A stretch of DNA of 45,056 nucleotides from Prosthecobacter debontii (GTDB lineage: Bacteria; Verrucomicrobiota; Verrucomicrobiia; Chthoniobacterales; Chthoniobacteraceae), in NCBI GenBank assembly GCA_945861385.1, contig CAMAUI010000026.1:1-45056 (forward strand). The letters run 5' to 3'. Under the pieces are notes generated by a model. It was given only the letters and a program-made list of their open reading frames with translations. It made no database searches and was not told the DNA's origin. Both the position numbers and the translations under genes were made by a program. Positions 24,568 to 32,789 of this stretch are shown here, piece after piece (positions within the stretch are counted from its first letter, which is position 1; each line of letters begins with the position of its first letter).

Positions 24568-25250
24568 TCGCGCGCCCTTTCGTCACCGCCAATTTCGCCA
24601 TCACCCTCGACGGGCGCATCAGCACGCGCAATCGCACCCCTGCCGACTTCAGCAGCCCGCGCGACAAGCGCCGCCTCCTCGAGATCCGTGCAAAGTGCGA
24701 CGCCGTCCTCGTCGGTGCGCGCACCCTCGCCGCCGACACGATGAGCGCCGGCCTGCCCGCCGCGGATCTCCGCGCCGCGCGCGTCCGCCTCGGCAAATCC
24801 CCGTATCCGCTCCGCGTCGCCCTCAGCAACAGCGGGCGCATCCCGCCGCAACTGCGCTTTTTCACCGCGGACCTTCCCATCCCCGTCCTCTTCACGACAA
24901 AGCGCATGCCCTCCCGCGCAGTCTCCGAGTTCGCGGGCATCTGCGACATCTACCTCCACCTCTCCCGCGAAGTGAACCTCGCAGTCGCGCTCGCCACACT
25001 GCGCGAGGACTACGGCGTAAAACGCGTCGTATGCGAAGGCGGCGGAACCCTCCTGCGCTCACTGCTCACCGCCGGACTCGTGGACGAACTTCACGTCACC
25101 CTCTGCCCGCGCATCTTCGGTGGAAAAGGAGCGCCCACCCTCACCGGCATGGCGGGCGATTACCTTCAGGAAAGCACGCGCGTCCGCCTCGTGGAAATGC
25201 TCCCCGCAGGGCTCGAGTGCTTCACCCGCTGGCGCGTCATCCGCGGCTGA
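24564..25250 (+). CDS. RibD C-terminal-domain reductase (dihydrofolate reductase-like fold)
   Basis: A 228-residue protein with the RibD_C fold, the NADPH-dependent reductase domain of riboflavin biosynthesis. It opens with 'RPFVTANFAITLDGRIST', where the DGR motif is characteristic, and continues with 'CDAVLVGARTLAADTMS' (~48-64), 'VKRVVCEGGGTLLRSLLTAGLVDEL' split over ~150-175, and 'CPRIFGGKGAPTL' (~180-192). There is no deaminase domain, so it is a stand-alone reductase; it could serve in flavin or deazaflavin synthesis or act on another substrate. Start chosen at the ATG overlapping the upstream stop. Confidence 0.88.
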   Translation: MIARPFVTANFAITLDGRISTRNRTPADFSSPRDKRRLLEIRAKCDAVLVGARTLAADTMSAGLPAADLRAARVRLGKSPYPLRVALSNSGRIPPQLRFFTADLPIPVLFTTKRMPSRAVSEFAGICDIYLHLSREVNLAVALATLREDYGVKRVVCEGGGTLLRSLLTAGLVDELHVTLCPRIFGGKGAPTLTGMAGDYLQESTRVRLVEMLPAGLECFTRWRVIRG

Positions 25251-25480
25251 AGCGTGCGGGAAACGCGACTGGCGCTCCGTCACATTGTCTCGCTGAAAAA
25301 TTGAGATGCCCCCGGAACCAGGCAACCCGCCCCGGCAGGCAATGCGCCCCCTCCCGTGCCAGTCACGCCTTCCACCTTGACCTCAAAACCACATCCATCC
25401 ATCACCAACGCACACCTCTCCGCCATAGCTTAATTTCCATCAACTCTGGCCGGATAACGGGGATCACCTCACCTGCAGGC
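25251..25480 (+). other. 230-base leader upstream of the seven-gene operon
   Basis: No gene was found here. It must contain the promoter for the operon starting at 25481. TTGACC at 25377-25382 resembles a -35 box, but I see no well-spaced -10. The C-rich stretch at ~25306-25363 could fold weakly. I looked for molybdenum-cofactor, cobalamin, TPP and SAM riboswitch signatures by eye and did not recognise one. Confidence 0.3.
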
Positions 25481-26476
25481 ATGAAAAATTCCAGATTCCC
25501 GTCGCTTGTTGCGCGCCTCGGCGTGCTGATGGGTTTTGCCGGCACGGTGCTCGCGTGCAATGTGCCCGTCTTCCGCTATGCGCTCGAACGCTGGCACGCT
25601 GACGACTATGTGCTGGAGATGCCGGACACCGCCCGCGCGCTGGCGGCGAAAATCGAGGCCCTGCGCGATGATCGCGCGCTGAATTTCGAAATCAGCGGGC
25701 GCGGGGCGGCGTCTGCAAGGCTCCTCTTTCCGTTTGAGGAATCCTCCGCCGCATGGACGGGCGAGTTGAACGATGAGTCGCTGGGTGCGCTGGTGGATTC
25801 GCCTGTGCGCCGCGACCTCGCGCGCCGTCTGCTTGCTGGCGATACTGCGGTATGGGTGCTCGTGGAATCCGGACGCAAGGGCGAGGATGATGCGCTCGCG
25901 GCCCGGCTCGAAACGCGGCTGCGCCACCTCGAATCCGTCACGAAGCTGCCTGTTCCCGATCCCAACGACCCTGACGACCGCATCGGCCCCGGCCCGCCGC
26001 TGATGCTGAAATTCTCCGTGCTGCGCGTGCGCCGCGACGATGCCGCGGAGGCCGTGCTCGTCGCTATGCTCCGCGGCCCGTGGTCGCAGCGGCATCCGCC
26101 GGCGGGGCAGGCGTTCGTGGCGCCGGTCTTCGGGCGCGGCCGTGTCCTCGGCACTCTGGCGGGGGATCATTTGACGAACGAGAAGCTTGATGAAGCGTGC
26201 CAGTTTCTCACCGGTGCCTGCTCGTGCGAAGTGAAGAGTCTCAATCCCGGCTGGGATCTTTTGATGGGCGTTGACTGGGAGCGCGAACTCCGCTCGCAGG
26301 CGCCCGGCGGAAGCGCCGCCGCAGCCGGCACCGCGCCCGCGGTGGAGACTGTCACTTTCCAACCCTCCGTCGCACCCCCACCCGCGCGCCCGCCACGCAG
26401 TCTCATCTTATCGGTTGCGGCGATGCTCTTTGCCGGTGCCGCGTGGTTTATGTGGAGCCGGCGCATTCGCCGATGA
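25481..26476 (+). CDS. Membrane-anchored protein with CNVPVFRYALERW motif, first gene of the operon
   Basis: A 331-residue protein. The N-terminal hydrophobic stretch ends 'GTVLAC' and fits a lipoprotein signal with Cys26 as the lipidated residue. Immediately after comes 'CNVPVFRYALERW', a striking motif I have seen only in uncharacterised planctomycetal and verrucomicrobial proteins. The middle part is alpha/beta with 'LTGACSCEVKSLNPGWDLLM' (~246-265), containing further cysteines. It ends with a proline-rich linker and a C-terminal transmembrane helix (~305-325) followed by 'SRRIRR', so the bulk is predicted outside the cytoplasm. If Cys26 is lipidated the protein would be anchored at both ends. 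It overlaps the next gene by four bases. Function is unknown; a redox or docking role is a guess. Confidence 0.7.
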   Translation: MKNSRFPSLVARLGVLMGFAGTVLACNVPVFRYALERWHADDYVLEMPDTARALAAKIEALRDDRALNFEISGRGAASARLLFPFEESSAAWTGELNDESLGALVDSPVRRDLARRLLAGDTAVWVLVESGRKGEDDALAARLETRLRHLESVTKLPVPDPNDPDDRIGPGPPLMLKFSVLRVRRDDAAEAVLVAMLRGPWSQRHPPAGQAFVAPVFGRGRVLGTLAGDHLTNEKLDEACQFLTGACSCEVKSLNPGWDLLMGVDWERELRSQAPGGSAAAAGTAPAVETVTFQPSVAPPPARPPRSLILSVAAMLFAGAAWFMWSRRIRR

Positions 26477-28026
26477 AAGCACTCGCCGCAATCTTCACGG
26501 CACTCGCGCTCGCCTTTGCCGCCATCTACCTGCTGCAGCGCGATCCCGCGTCCGTGCCGGGCCGCGAGCCGCTCATCGTGTATTGCGCGGCGGGTTTGAA
26601 AAAACCGGTCGAGGCCATCGCGGAGCAATACCGGCGGGAGACCGGCGTCGAGGTGCAGTTGCAGTTTGGCGGTACTGGCTCACTGCTCAGCGCGATTCGC
26701 GTGGCGCGGCGCGGCGATCTTTTCATCGCGGCGGATGACGGCGCGCTCGCCGATGCGCGCAAGGCCGATGCGATCCGCGAGAGCATCCCGCTCGTGCGCC
26801 AGCATCCCGTCATCGCCGTGCGCGCGGGCAATCCGAAATCCATCCGCGCGCTCGGCGATTTGCTGCGCGCGGATGTGCGCGTCGCGCTCACAAACCCCGA
26901 GGCCACGAGCATCGGGCGGGTGACCAAGGCCGCGCTCGGCACCGGCTACGATGTCCTCGCAGCGCACGCGACCGTGATGAAGCCCACCGTCACCGACATC
27001 GCCAGCGACCTCACGCTCGGTGCGGTGGACGCGGCCATCGTGTGGGATGCGACCGTGCCGCAATTCGTCGGACTCGCCGCGGTCGAAGTGCCCGAGCTTT
27101 CCGCGCGCATCGAGAACGCCACCGCCGCCGTGCTCGCGTCCTGCACGCAGTCCGCCGGCGCGTTGCGTTTCGCCCGCTATCTCGCCGCGCCGGAAAAAGG
27201 CGGCGTGATTTTCCAAAAGCAAGGATTCCAGCTCGCGGGCGGGGATCGCTGGGCGGATCGGCCCGTGCTCACACTCTACAGTGGCGGTGTGAACCGCCCG
27301 GCAATCGAACTGCTGCTCAGGGAATTCTCAGACCGCGAGGGCGCGGAAATCACCACGGTTTTCAACGGCTGCGGCGTGCTCTGCGCCACGATGAAAACGA
27401 TGGGAGACGCGAGCGCCCCGAATTTCCCGGATGCATACTACGCCTGCGATCTCTGCTTCGTGCCGCCGGTCGCGGAGTATTTCCCGGAGGCCGTGCTGCT
27501 CACCGAGACGGAGATCGGCATCGTCGTGCGCGCGGGCAATCCGCGCAACGTCCGCACACTCGCCGAGCTCGCGCAGCCCGGCCTCCGCGTCGGCCTGTGC
27601 AACGCCGAACAGGCCACGCTCGGCTACATGACGCAGGGCATGTTGCGCAGCGTCGGACTGCTCGACACTGTGCGGAAGAATGTCGTGGTGGAAGTGCCGA
27701 CCGCCGATTTTCTCATCACCCAGATGCGCGCGGGCGGGCTGGATGCCGCCATCGTCTATCGCGTGAACGCGCAGACACAAACCGGGCACCTCGACTTCAT
27801 CGTCATAGACCATCCCGGCGCGAAAGCCGTGCAGCCATTCGCCTTGCGTGCCGGCTCGCCGCAGCGTCAGCTCGCCGGGCGGCTCCTCGATTATTTCAAG
27901 GCCCACCGCGGGCATTTCGAGGCTGCGGGCTTCCGCTGGCGTGGCGACGAACCCGCCATCCGCAGCAGCAAAATCGAAATCCCCGACTGGCTTCGCGGCC
28001 CAGGCCCGAATAACACGGCACGCTAA
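26473..28026 (+). CDS. Tandem double ModA-type substrate-binding protein
   Basis: A 517-residue exported protein with an N-terminal hydrophobic anchor (1-22) and two consecutive oxyanion-binding-protein domains. Domain 1 (~33-265): 'LIVYCAAGLKKPVEAIAEQY', 'QLQFGGTGSLLSAI', 'DLFIAADD', 'GNPKSIRALGDLL', 'LTLGAVDAAIVWDAT'. Domain 2 (~270-500): 'LTLYSGGVNRPAIELLLREF', 'VFNGCGVLCATMK', 'IGIVVRAGNPRNVRTL', 'GGLDAAIVYRVNA'. Both match the ModA/WtpA fold that binds molybdate, tungstate or sulfate; the serine in the usual 'GSSG' ligand loop appears as 'GGTGS' in domain 1 and as cysteine-containing 'GCGVLC' in domain 2, so the two sites probably bind different ligands or one is redox-active. Its downstream permease and ATPase suggest that it feeds them. 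Confidence 0.85.
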   Translation: MKALAAIFTALALAFAAIYLLQRDPASVPGREPLIVYCAAGLKKPVEAIAEQYRRETGVEVQLQFGGTGSLLSAIRVARRGDLFIAADDGALADARKADAIRESIPLVRQHPVIAVRAGNPKSIRALGDLLRADVRVALTNPEATSIGRVTKAALGTGYDVLAAHATVMKPTVTDIASDLTLGAVDAAIVWDATVPQFVGLAAVEVPELSARIENATAAVLASCTQSAGALRFARYLAAPEKGGVIFQKQGFQLAGGDRWADRPVLTLYSGGVNRPAIELLLREFSDREGAEITTVFNGCGVLCATMKTMGDASAPNFPDAYYACDLCFVPPVAEYFPEAVLLTETEIGIVVRAGNPRNVRTLAELAQPGLRVGLCNAEQATLGYMTQGMLRSVGLLDTVRKNVVVEVPTADFLITQMRAGGLDAAIVYRVNAQTQTGHLDFIVIDHPGAKAVQPFALRAGSPQRQLAGRLLDYFKAHRGHFEAAGFRWRGDEPAIRSSKIEIPDWLRGPGPNNTAR

Positions 28027-28039
28027 CACAACCACTCAC

Positions 28040-30106
28040 GTGAAACTCACACTCCCACTCGCCCTCCTCGCGCTCGCCGGCCCGGCACTGGCTGCGGAGA
28101 GCGGCCCCGCCGCACCGCCGCAGGTCAGCCCGCGCGTGCGCTTCACCGGCGCGGATAGCGCGCTCGTGGAATGGGAGACGGCGCAGGCCACGCCGTCGGT
28201 CGTCGAGTTTGGCGAAACCACGAAGCCGGGCGCGCGCGTGGCTGACCCGGCGCCCGTGAAGGCCCATGCGCTCAAGCTCGGCGGGCTGAAGCCGGAGACG
28301 AAGTATTTCTTCACGATCCCAAGCACAAACGGCCCCGCGGAGATCGCCAGCGAGCGTTTCCAGTTCGATACGAATTTCAACTTCACCATCCCGCCGCTCG
28401 CCACTGACCTGCCGGACGATGAAACGTTCGGCCGGCTCGCCGATGAAATTTTGAAAACCACCGGCGTGACCCGCGGCTACTGCCTCGACTACGGCTGCGG
28501 CGATGGTCGCCTCGCGCTCGCGCTCGCCCGTCGCTCGCAACTGACCGTTGTTGGCGTTTCCGACGATGCCGGCGCCATCGCGCGCGGGCGGCAGATGCTC
28601 GACGCGGCGGGCGTCTATGGCCCGCGCCTCCTGCTGCTGCACACGCCGACGGACAAGCTGCCGTTCACGAAGAACTGCTTCAATCTCATCATCTCCTCCG
28701 ATGGACTCACGGGCAAAAAAGCGGTGACTGCCTCGCCGGAGCTTGCACGCGTCGCGCGGCCCGCCGGCGGCGTGACGATGCTCGCCCGCGGCGCTCCATC
28801 CGTGCGCCCGCCACTGCCCGGCGCGGGTGCATGGACGCACGCCTACGGTGATGCCGCCCAGACTGCGAACAGCGGCGACCAGGACATCGTCGCGCAAGAC
28901 ATGCGCGTGCAGTGGTTCGGCCAGCCCGGCGCGCGCGGGATGATTGACCGGCAGAGCCGCAACCCGCCCCCGCTCACCACCGGCGGCCGGCTTTACGTAC
29001 AGGGCGACGACCGCATCTACGCGCAGGACGCCTACAATGGGCGTGTGCTCTGGAACCTCGAAATCCCCGGCCTGCGCCGCGTCAATCTCCCGCGCGATTC
29101 GAGCAACATGTGCGCGGACGACACCTCGCTTTTCGTCGCCGTGCGCGACCGTGTGTGGCGGCTCGACGCGCGCAGCGGTGCGATGGCGCGGATGTTTTCC
29201 GCGCCGGCGGGGCGCGACTGGGGTTACGTGGCCAGCGACGGCCTGCGGCTCATCGGCACCGCGATCCGGCCCGACTCGATCTTCAAGGATTACAAAGGCA
29301 GCTCCGACTTCTGGTATGACAAGCCCGCTGGGGCGAGCATCGCGAAGGTATGCAGCGACCGGATTTTTGCGCTGGGCAAGGACGACGGCAGGGAACTGTG
29401 GAATTACACCAATGGCATGATGATCAATTCCACCATCGCCATCGGTGGCGGGCGCATCTGCTTCATCGAATCGCGCACGCCCGGACTCGCGGACGAAGCC
29501 AGGAGCCGCATCTCCTCGCCGCGGCTTTACGAGAGCACGTTCATGGTTGCGCTCGACGCGGCGACGGGCCGCCTGCTGTGGGAAAAGCCGCTCACGATGC
29601 CTTCGAAAAATCCCGTTGTGATGTACCTCAGCATCGCTGGCGAACGGCTTGTGCTCTCGGTCTCCGGCGATGCCAGGTATTTTGTCTCCGCTTTCGAGGC
29701 CCGCGACGGCCAGTCGGCGTGGGAGCAAAGCCACGCGTGGAGTCGCAACCACCATGGCGGCCACATGTATCACCCGGTCATCGTCGCGGGGAAAGTGATC
29801 GCCGAGCCCGTGGGCTACGATCTCGCCACCGGCAAAACCGTGCTCACCGGCCTGCCCGCGCGCGGCGGTTGCAGCACCATGTCGGCGTCGGCGAACTGCG
29901 TCCACTACATCAACTGGGACTACGACAGGGGCGCGGTGTATTTTTGGGATCTCACCACCGGCGAACGCAGGCGCATGGCGGGTTCGCGGGCGGGCTGCTG
30001 GCTCTCGATCATCTCCGGCGGGGGCCTTGCCCTCCTGCCTGCATCGAGTGCTGGTTGCACCTGCCGGTTTTCAAATCAAAACTCCGTCGGCTTCGCCACA
30101 CCGTGA
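28040..30106 (+). CDS. Exported methyltransferase-like / PQQ beta-propeller protein
   Basis: A 688-residue protein with a GTG start at 28040 that yields a clear signal peptide (1-18, 'GPALAAES'). It has three parts: an FN3-like or phosphatase-N-like domain (~30-115, 'VEWETAQATPSVVEFGE', 'LKPETKYFFTI'); a Rossmann SAM-methyltransferase-like domain (~130-260) with intact motif I 'CLDYGCGDGRLALALA' and 'FNLIISSDGL'; and a PQQ-type beta-propeller (~265-665, with repeated 'GRVLWNLE', 'GRELWNY', 'GRLLWEK'). An S-adenosylmethionine enzyme in the periplasm would lack its cofactor, so the middle domain may bind another ligand. Homologous architecture is fused with a second propeller in the convergent gene at 33598-37368. 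It overlaps the next gene by four bases (GTGA). Confidence 0.85.
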   Translation: MKLTLPLALLALAGPALAAESGPAAPPQVSPRVRFTGADSALVEWETAQATPSVVEFGETTKPGARVADPAPVKAHALKLGGLKPETKYFFTIPSTNGPAEIASERFQFDTNFNFTIPPLATDLPDDETFGRLADEILKTTGVTRGYCLDYGCGDGRLALALARRSQLTVVGVSDDAGAIARGRQMLDAAGVYGPRLLLLHTPTDKLPFTKNCFNLIISSDGLTGKKAVTASPELARVARPAGGVTMLARGAPSVRPPLPGAGAWTHAYGDAAQTANSGDQDIVAQDMRVQWFGQPGARGMIDRQSRNPPPLTTGGRLYVQGDDRIYAQDAYNGRVLWNLEIPGLRRVNLPRDSSNMCADDTSLFVAVRDRVWRLDARSGAMARMFSAPAGRDWGYVASDGLRLIGTAIRPDSIFKDYKGSSDFWYDKPAGASIAKVCSDRIFALGKDDGRELWNYTNGMMINSTIAIGGGRICFIESRTPGLADEARSRISSPRLYESTFMVALDAATGRLLWEKPLTMPSKNPVVMYLSIAGERLVLSVSGDARYFVSAFEARDGQSAWEQSHAWSRNHHGGHMYHPVIVAGKVIAEPVGYDLATGKTVLTGLPARGGCSTMSASANCVHYINWDYDRGAVYFWDLTTGERRRMAGSRAGCWLSIISGGGLALLPASSAGCTCRFSNQNSVGFATP

Positions 30107-31335
30107 AACTTCTCGCGCTCACTTATATCCTCGCCGTTCCACTTTCCGCCGCCGACTGGCCGGCGTATCAGCACGACGCGCAGCGAAGCGGCGTGACGGA
30201 GGAAAAACTCGCGCTCCCGCTCGCCCAGGTGTGGTCTTTCCCGCCGCAGCCGCAGACGGTCGCGCCCGCATGGCCCGCGGAAGCCGAATACAACGAGTAT
30301 GCGAAAGGGGCGCGGCTCAAGACGCGTTTCACTTTCGACCGCTACGACAACGTCGCCGTCGCGGGCGGTCGCGTCTTTGTCGGAGTGGCCAATGCGCAGG
30401 CCGTGCGCTGCCTCGATGCGGCGAGCGGAAAGGCACGCTGGACGTTTTTCGCCGACGCGCCGATCCGCATGGCGCCGACATTCGCGGACGGCCGGGTCTT
30501 TGCCGGGGCGGATGATGGCGCGGTGTATTGCCTTGATGCGGAGCAGGGCAAGCTCGTCTGGAAATGCGTCGCCGCAGGTGCGGAGAACCGTCTTGTCCCG
30601 AATGACGGACGCTTCGTCTCACCCTTTGCCGTGCGCAGTGGCGTGGCGGTCGAAGGCGGCACCGCGTATTTCGGCGCGGGCATTTTTCCGAGTGAAGGCG
30701 TGTGGCTCTGCGCGGTGGATGCGGCCACTGGCACGCCGACGAAAGCCGGGCACTGGCAGAGGAAAATTGTCAACGAAGGTTCATTCCAGGGCGCGCTGCT
30801 GCTCGCGCCGGATCGCATCATCATGCCTGGCGGACGCAGCACGCCGTGGGTCTTCAACCGCACGACCGGCGCGCTCGCGGGACAGTTCGGAAAAAAAGGA
30901 GGGGCGATGGGCACCTTCGCGCTGCTCGCGGGCAGCACGTTGATCTTCGGCCCTGCCGCGCGCGGTGGCGGCGCGCAACTCAGCGAAGGCGGATTCGATT
31001 TCAAAAGCCTCACCACCTATGCCGAGGCGAGCGCTGCCGTGGTCACCGGCGACCGGCTTTTTCTCACCGCCGACAAGGGCCTCACCGCGCTCGATCGCAA
31101 GACGCGCAAGCCGGTGTGGAATGTTGCCGCATCACACCCGCACGCGCTCATCCTCGCGGGCGACATGCTCTTTGCCGGGGGCGACGGCGAGGTCGCAGCA
31201 TTCGCGGCCGCGACCGGCGAGAAGCTGTGGACGGGCACGGTGGCGGGCCGTGCCGGCGGGCTGGCGGCAGCGGACGGACGGCTCTACGTGAGCACCGATC
31301 GCGGCCAGGTGCTCGCGTTCGCCGCGAAGCCGTAG
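30103..31335 (+). CDS. Exported PQQ-type beta-propeller protein
   Basis: A 410-residue protein starting with GTG at 30103 and a short signal peptide (1-16, 'PLSAAD'). The mature protein opens 'DWPAYQHDAQRSGVTEEKL', the usual N-terminus of outer-membrane or periplasmic PQQ-like propellers, followed by about seven blades with 'GRVFAGADDGAVYCLDAEQG', 'GKLVWKC', 'GDRLFLTADKGLTALD', 'GEKLWTG'. The lack of catalytic residues suggests a scaffold of BamB type, not a PQQ dehydrogenase. It is collinear with the first ~450 residues of the convergent large protein, so it is the detached propeller of a split gene. Translationally coupled to the upstream gene by GTGA and three bases before the permease. 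Confidence 0.87.
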   Translation: MKLLALTYILAVPLSAADWPAYQHDAQRSGVTEEKLALPLAQVWSFPPQPQTVAPAWPAEAEYNEYAKGARLKTRFTFDRYDNVAVAGGRVFVGVANAQAVRCLDAASGKARWTFFADAPIRMAPTFADGRVFAGADDGAVYCLDAEQGKLVWKCVAAGAENRLVPNDGRFVSPFAVRSGVAVEGGTAYFGAGIFPSEGVWLCAVDAATGTPTKAGHWQRKIVNEGSFQGALLLAPDRIIMPGGRSTPWVFNRTTGALAGQFGKKGGAMGTFALLAGSTLIFGPAARGGGAQLSEGGFDFKSLTTYAEASAAVVTGDRLFLTADKGLTALDRKTRKPVWNVAASHPHALILAGDMLFAGGDGEVAAFAAATGEKLWTGTVAGRAGGLAAADGRLYVSTDRGQVLAFAAKP

Positions 31336-31338
31336 CGG

Positions 31339-32139
31339 ATGAGCACCCACGTCCCTTCCCGCCGCCGCCGCTTCGATCCCTTCTGGTTCGTGCTTGCGTT
31401 GATCGCGGGCGTGTATCTCGCCTTCCTCCTCGCGCTGCTCGGCGCGACCGCGGGCTACACCACGCCGGGCCACTGGCTCCATGCGCTCGCGGCGCGGGAG
31501 ATCCGCCACGCCATCGCGCTGAGCCTCGCGACGTGCCTCGCCACCGCGCTGCTCTCGCTGCTTCTCGCGCTGCCGGTCGGCTACCTGCTTGCGCGCGGGC
31601 GCTTTCGCGGGAAGGCATTCCTCGATGCCGCGCTGGACATCCCCATCGTGCTCCCGCCGATGGTCGTCGGCCTGTGCCTGCTCATTTTTTTCCAAACGCC
31701 GTTCGGGCGCGCCATCGAGCGCGTGGTACCTTTCACCTACACGGTCGCGGGCGTAGTGCTCGCGCAGTTCGTCATCGGCGCGGCCTTTGCCGTGCGGACG
31801 ATGCGCGGCACCTTCGAGCATCTCTCGCCGCGTCCGGAGGAGGTGGCGATGACGCTCGGCTGCTCGCGCGCGCGGGCCGTGTGGCTCGTCACGCTGCCGG
31901 CGGCGCGGCGCGGGATGTTCGCGGCGGCCAGCATCGCGTGGGCGCGCAGCCTCGGCGAATTTGGGCCGATCCTCGTCTTCGCAGGCGCGACGCGGATGAA
32001 GACGGAAGTGCTGCCGACCACCGTCTGGCTCGAGCTCAGTGTCGGCAATCTCGAAGCCTCTGTCGCCGTCAGCCTGCTCATGGTCGCGCTCGCCATGGTC
32101 GTGCTCGTCGCCGTGCGCATCGTGGGGGAGCGCGTATGA
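31339..32139 (+). CDS. modB: ModB-type ABC transporter permease
   Basis: A 266-residue inner-membrane permease with about six transmembrane helices (~16-38, 58-80, 95-120, 130-155, 185-210, 235-258). It carries the ModB/CysT signature: 'IVLPPMVVGLCLLI' (~95-108), 'VLAQFVIGAAFAVRTMRGTF', and the coupling helix 'EVAMTLGCSRARAVWLVTLP' with the following 'GMFAAASIAWARSLGEFGPILVFAG'. The EAA-type coupling helix would contact the ATPase encoded next. The likely ligand is an oxyanion (molybdate, tungstate or sulfate), inferred from the family and from the ModA-type partner. It overlaps the ATPase gene by four bases. Confidence 0.87.
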   Translation: MSTHVPSRRRRFDPFWFVLALIAGVYLAFLLALLGATAGYTTPGHWLHALAAREIRHAIALSLATCLATALLSLLLALPVGYLLARGRFRGKAFLDAALDIPIVLPPMVVGLCLLIFFQTPFGRAIERVVPFTYTVAGVVLAQFVIGAAFAVRTMRGTFEHLSPRPEEVAMTLGCSRARAVWLVTLPAARRGMFAAASIAWARSLGEFGPILVFAGATRMKTEVLPTTVWLELSVGNLEASVAVSLLMVALAMVVLVAVRIVGERV

Positions 32140-32789
32140 TCCGGCTCGAAAACATCGCGTGGCGGGTTGGTGCGTTTCATTTGGAAAACATCACCTTCAC
32201 CGTCCCCGCGGGCTGCTACGGCGTGCTCATGGGCGCGACCGGCTGCGGCAAAACAACGCTGCTCGAAATCCTCTGCGGCCTGCGCCAGCCCGCGGCCGGG
32301 CGCGTTTGGATCGGCGGGCGCGACGTGACTCACGAACCGCCGGGCGCGCGCGGCATCGGCTACGTGCCGCAGGACGGCGCGCTCTTTCCCACCTACCGTG
32401 TGCGCGAGCAGATCGGCTTCGCTCTGCGGGTGCGTGGTGAGCCCTCCGCGGAAATCACGCGCCGCGTCGCCGGTCTCGCCGGGCCGCTCGGCATCGAGCA
32501 TCTGCTCGACCGTCTGCCGCACGATCTCTCCGGCGGCGAACGCCAGCGCGTGGCGCTCGCCCGTGCCCTCGCCCCGCGCCCCGCGGTGCTCGTGCTCGAT
32601 GAGCCGCTCTCCGCGCTCGACGAGGAGCTGCGCGACGACATCGCCACGCTGCTCTCCTCGCTCCAGCGCGAGCACGCGCTCACCGCGCTGCACATCACGC
32701 ACAGCCGCCGCGAGGCCGCTCAGCTCGGCGACGTGACCTTCCGCCTCGCAGCCGGCGGCGTCGCGGAAATCCCGTCCGCGCTTCCATGA
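32136..32789 (+). CDS. modC: Short ModC-type ABC transporter ATPase
   Basis: A 217-residue ABC ATPase. Walker A is 'GATGCGKTT' (33-41), the Q-loop is 'GYVPQDGALFP' (~77-87), the signature is 'LSGGERQRVALARAL' (~131-145), Walker B is 'AVLVLDEPLSAL' (~152-163), and the switch His lies in 'ALHITHSRREA' (~187-197). It ends soon after the ATPase fold, so it lacks the C-terminal molybdate-binding TOBE domains of E. coli ModC (352 residues) and cannot sense the ligand by that route. It overlaps both neighbours by four bases. Confidence 0.9.
   Translation: MIRLENIAWRVGAFHLENITFTVPAGCYGVLMGATGCGKTTLLEILCGLRQPAAGRVWIGGRDVTHEPPGARGIGYVPQDGALFPTYRVREQIGFALRVRGEPSAEITRRVAGLAGPLGIEHLLDRLPHDLSGGERQRVALARALAPRPAVLVLDEPLSALDEELRDDIATLLSSLQREHALTALHITHSRREAAQLGDVTFRLAAGGVAEIPSALP

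Noticed and set aside
25251..25480. Moco or other riboswitch before the transporter operon
   Set aside because: No recognisable conserved core by eye; a covariance search would be needed.
27896..29905. 669-codon leftward frame
   Set aside because: Antisense shadow of the methyltransferase/propeller gene.
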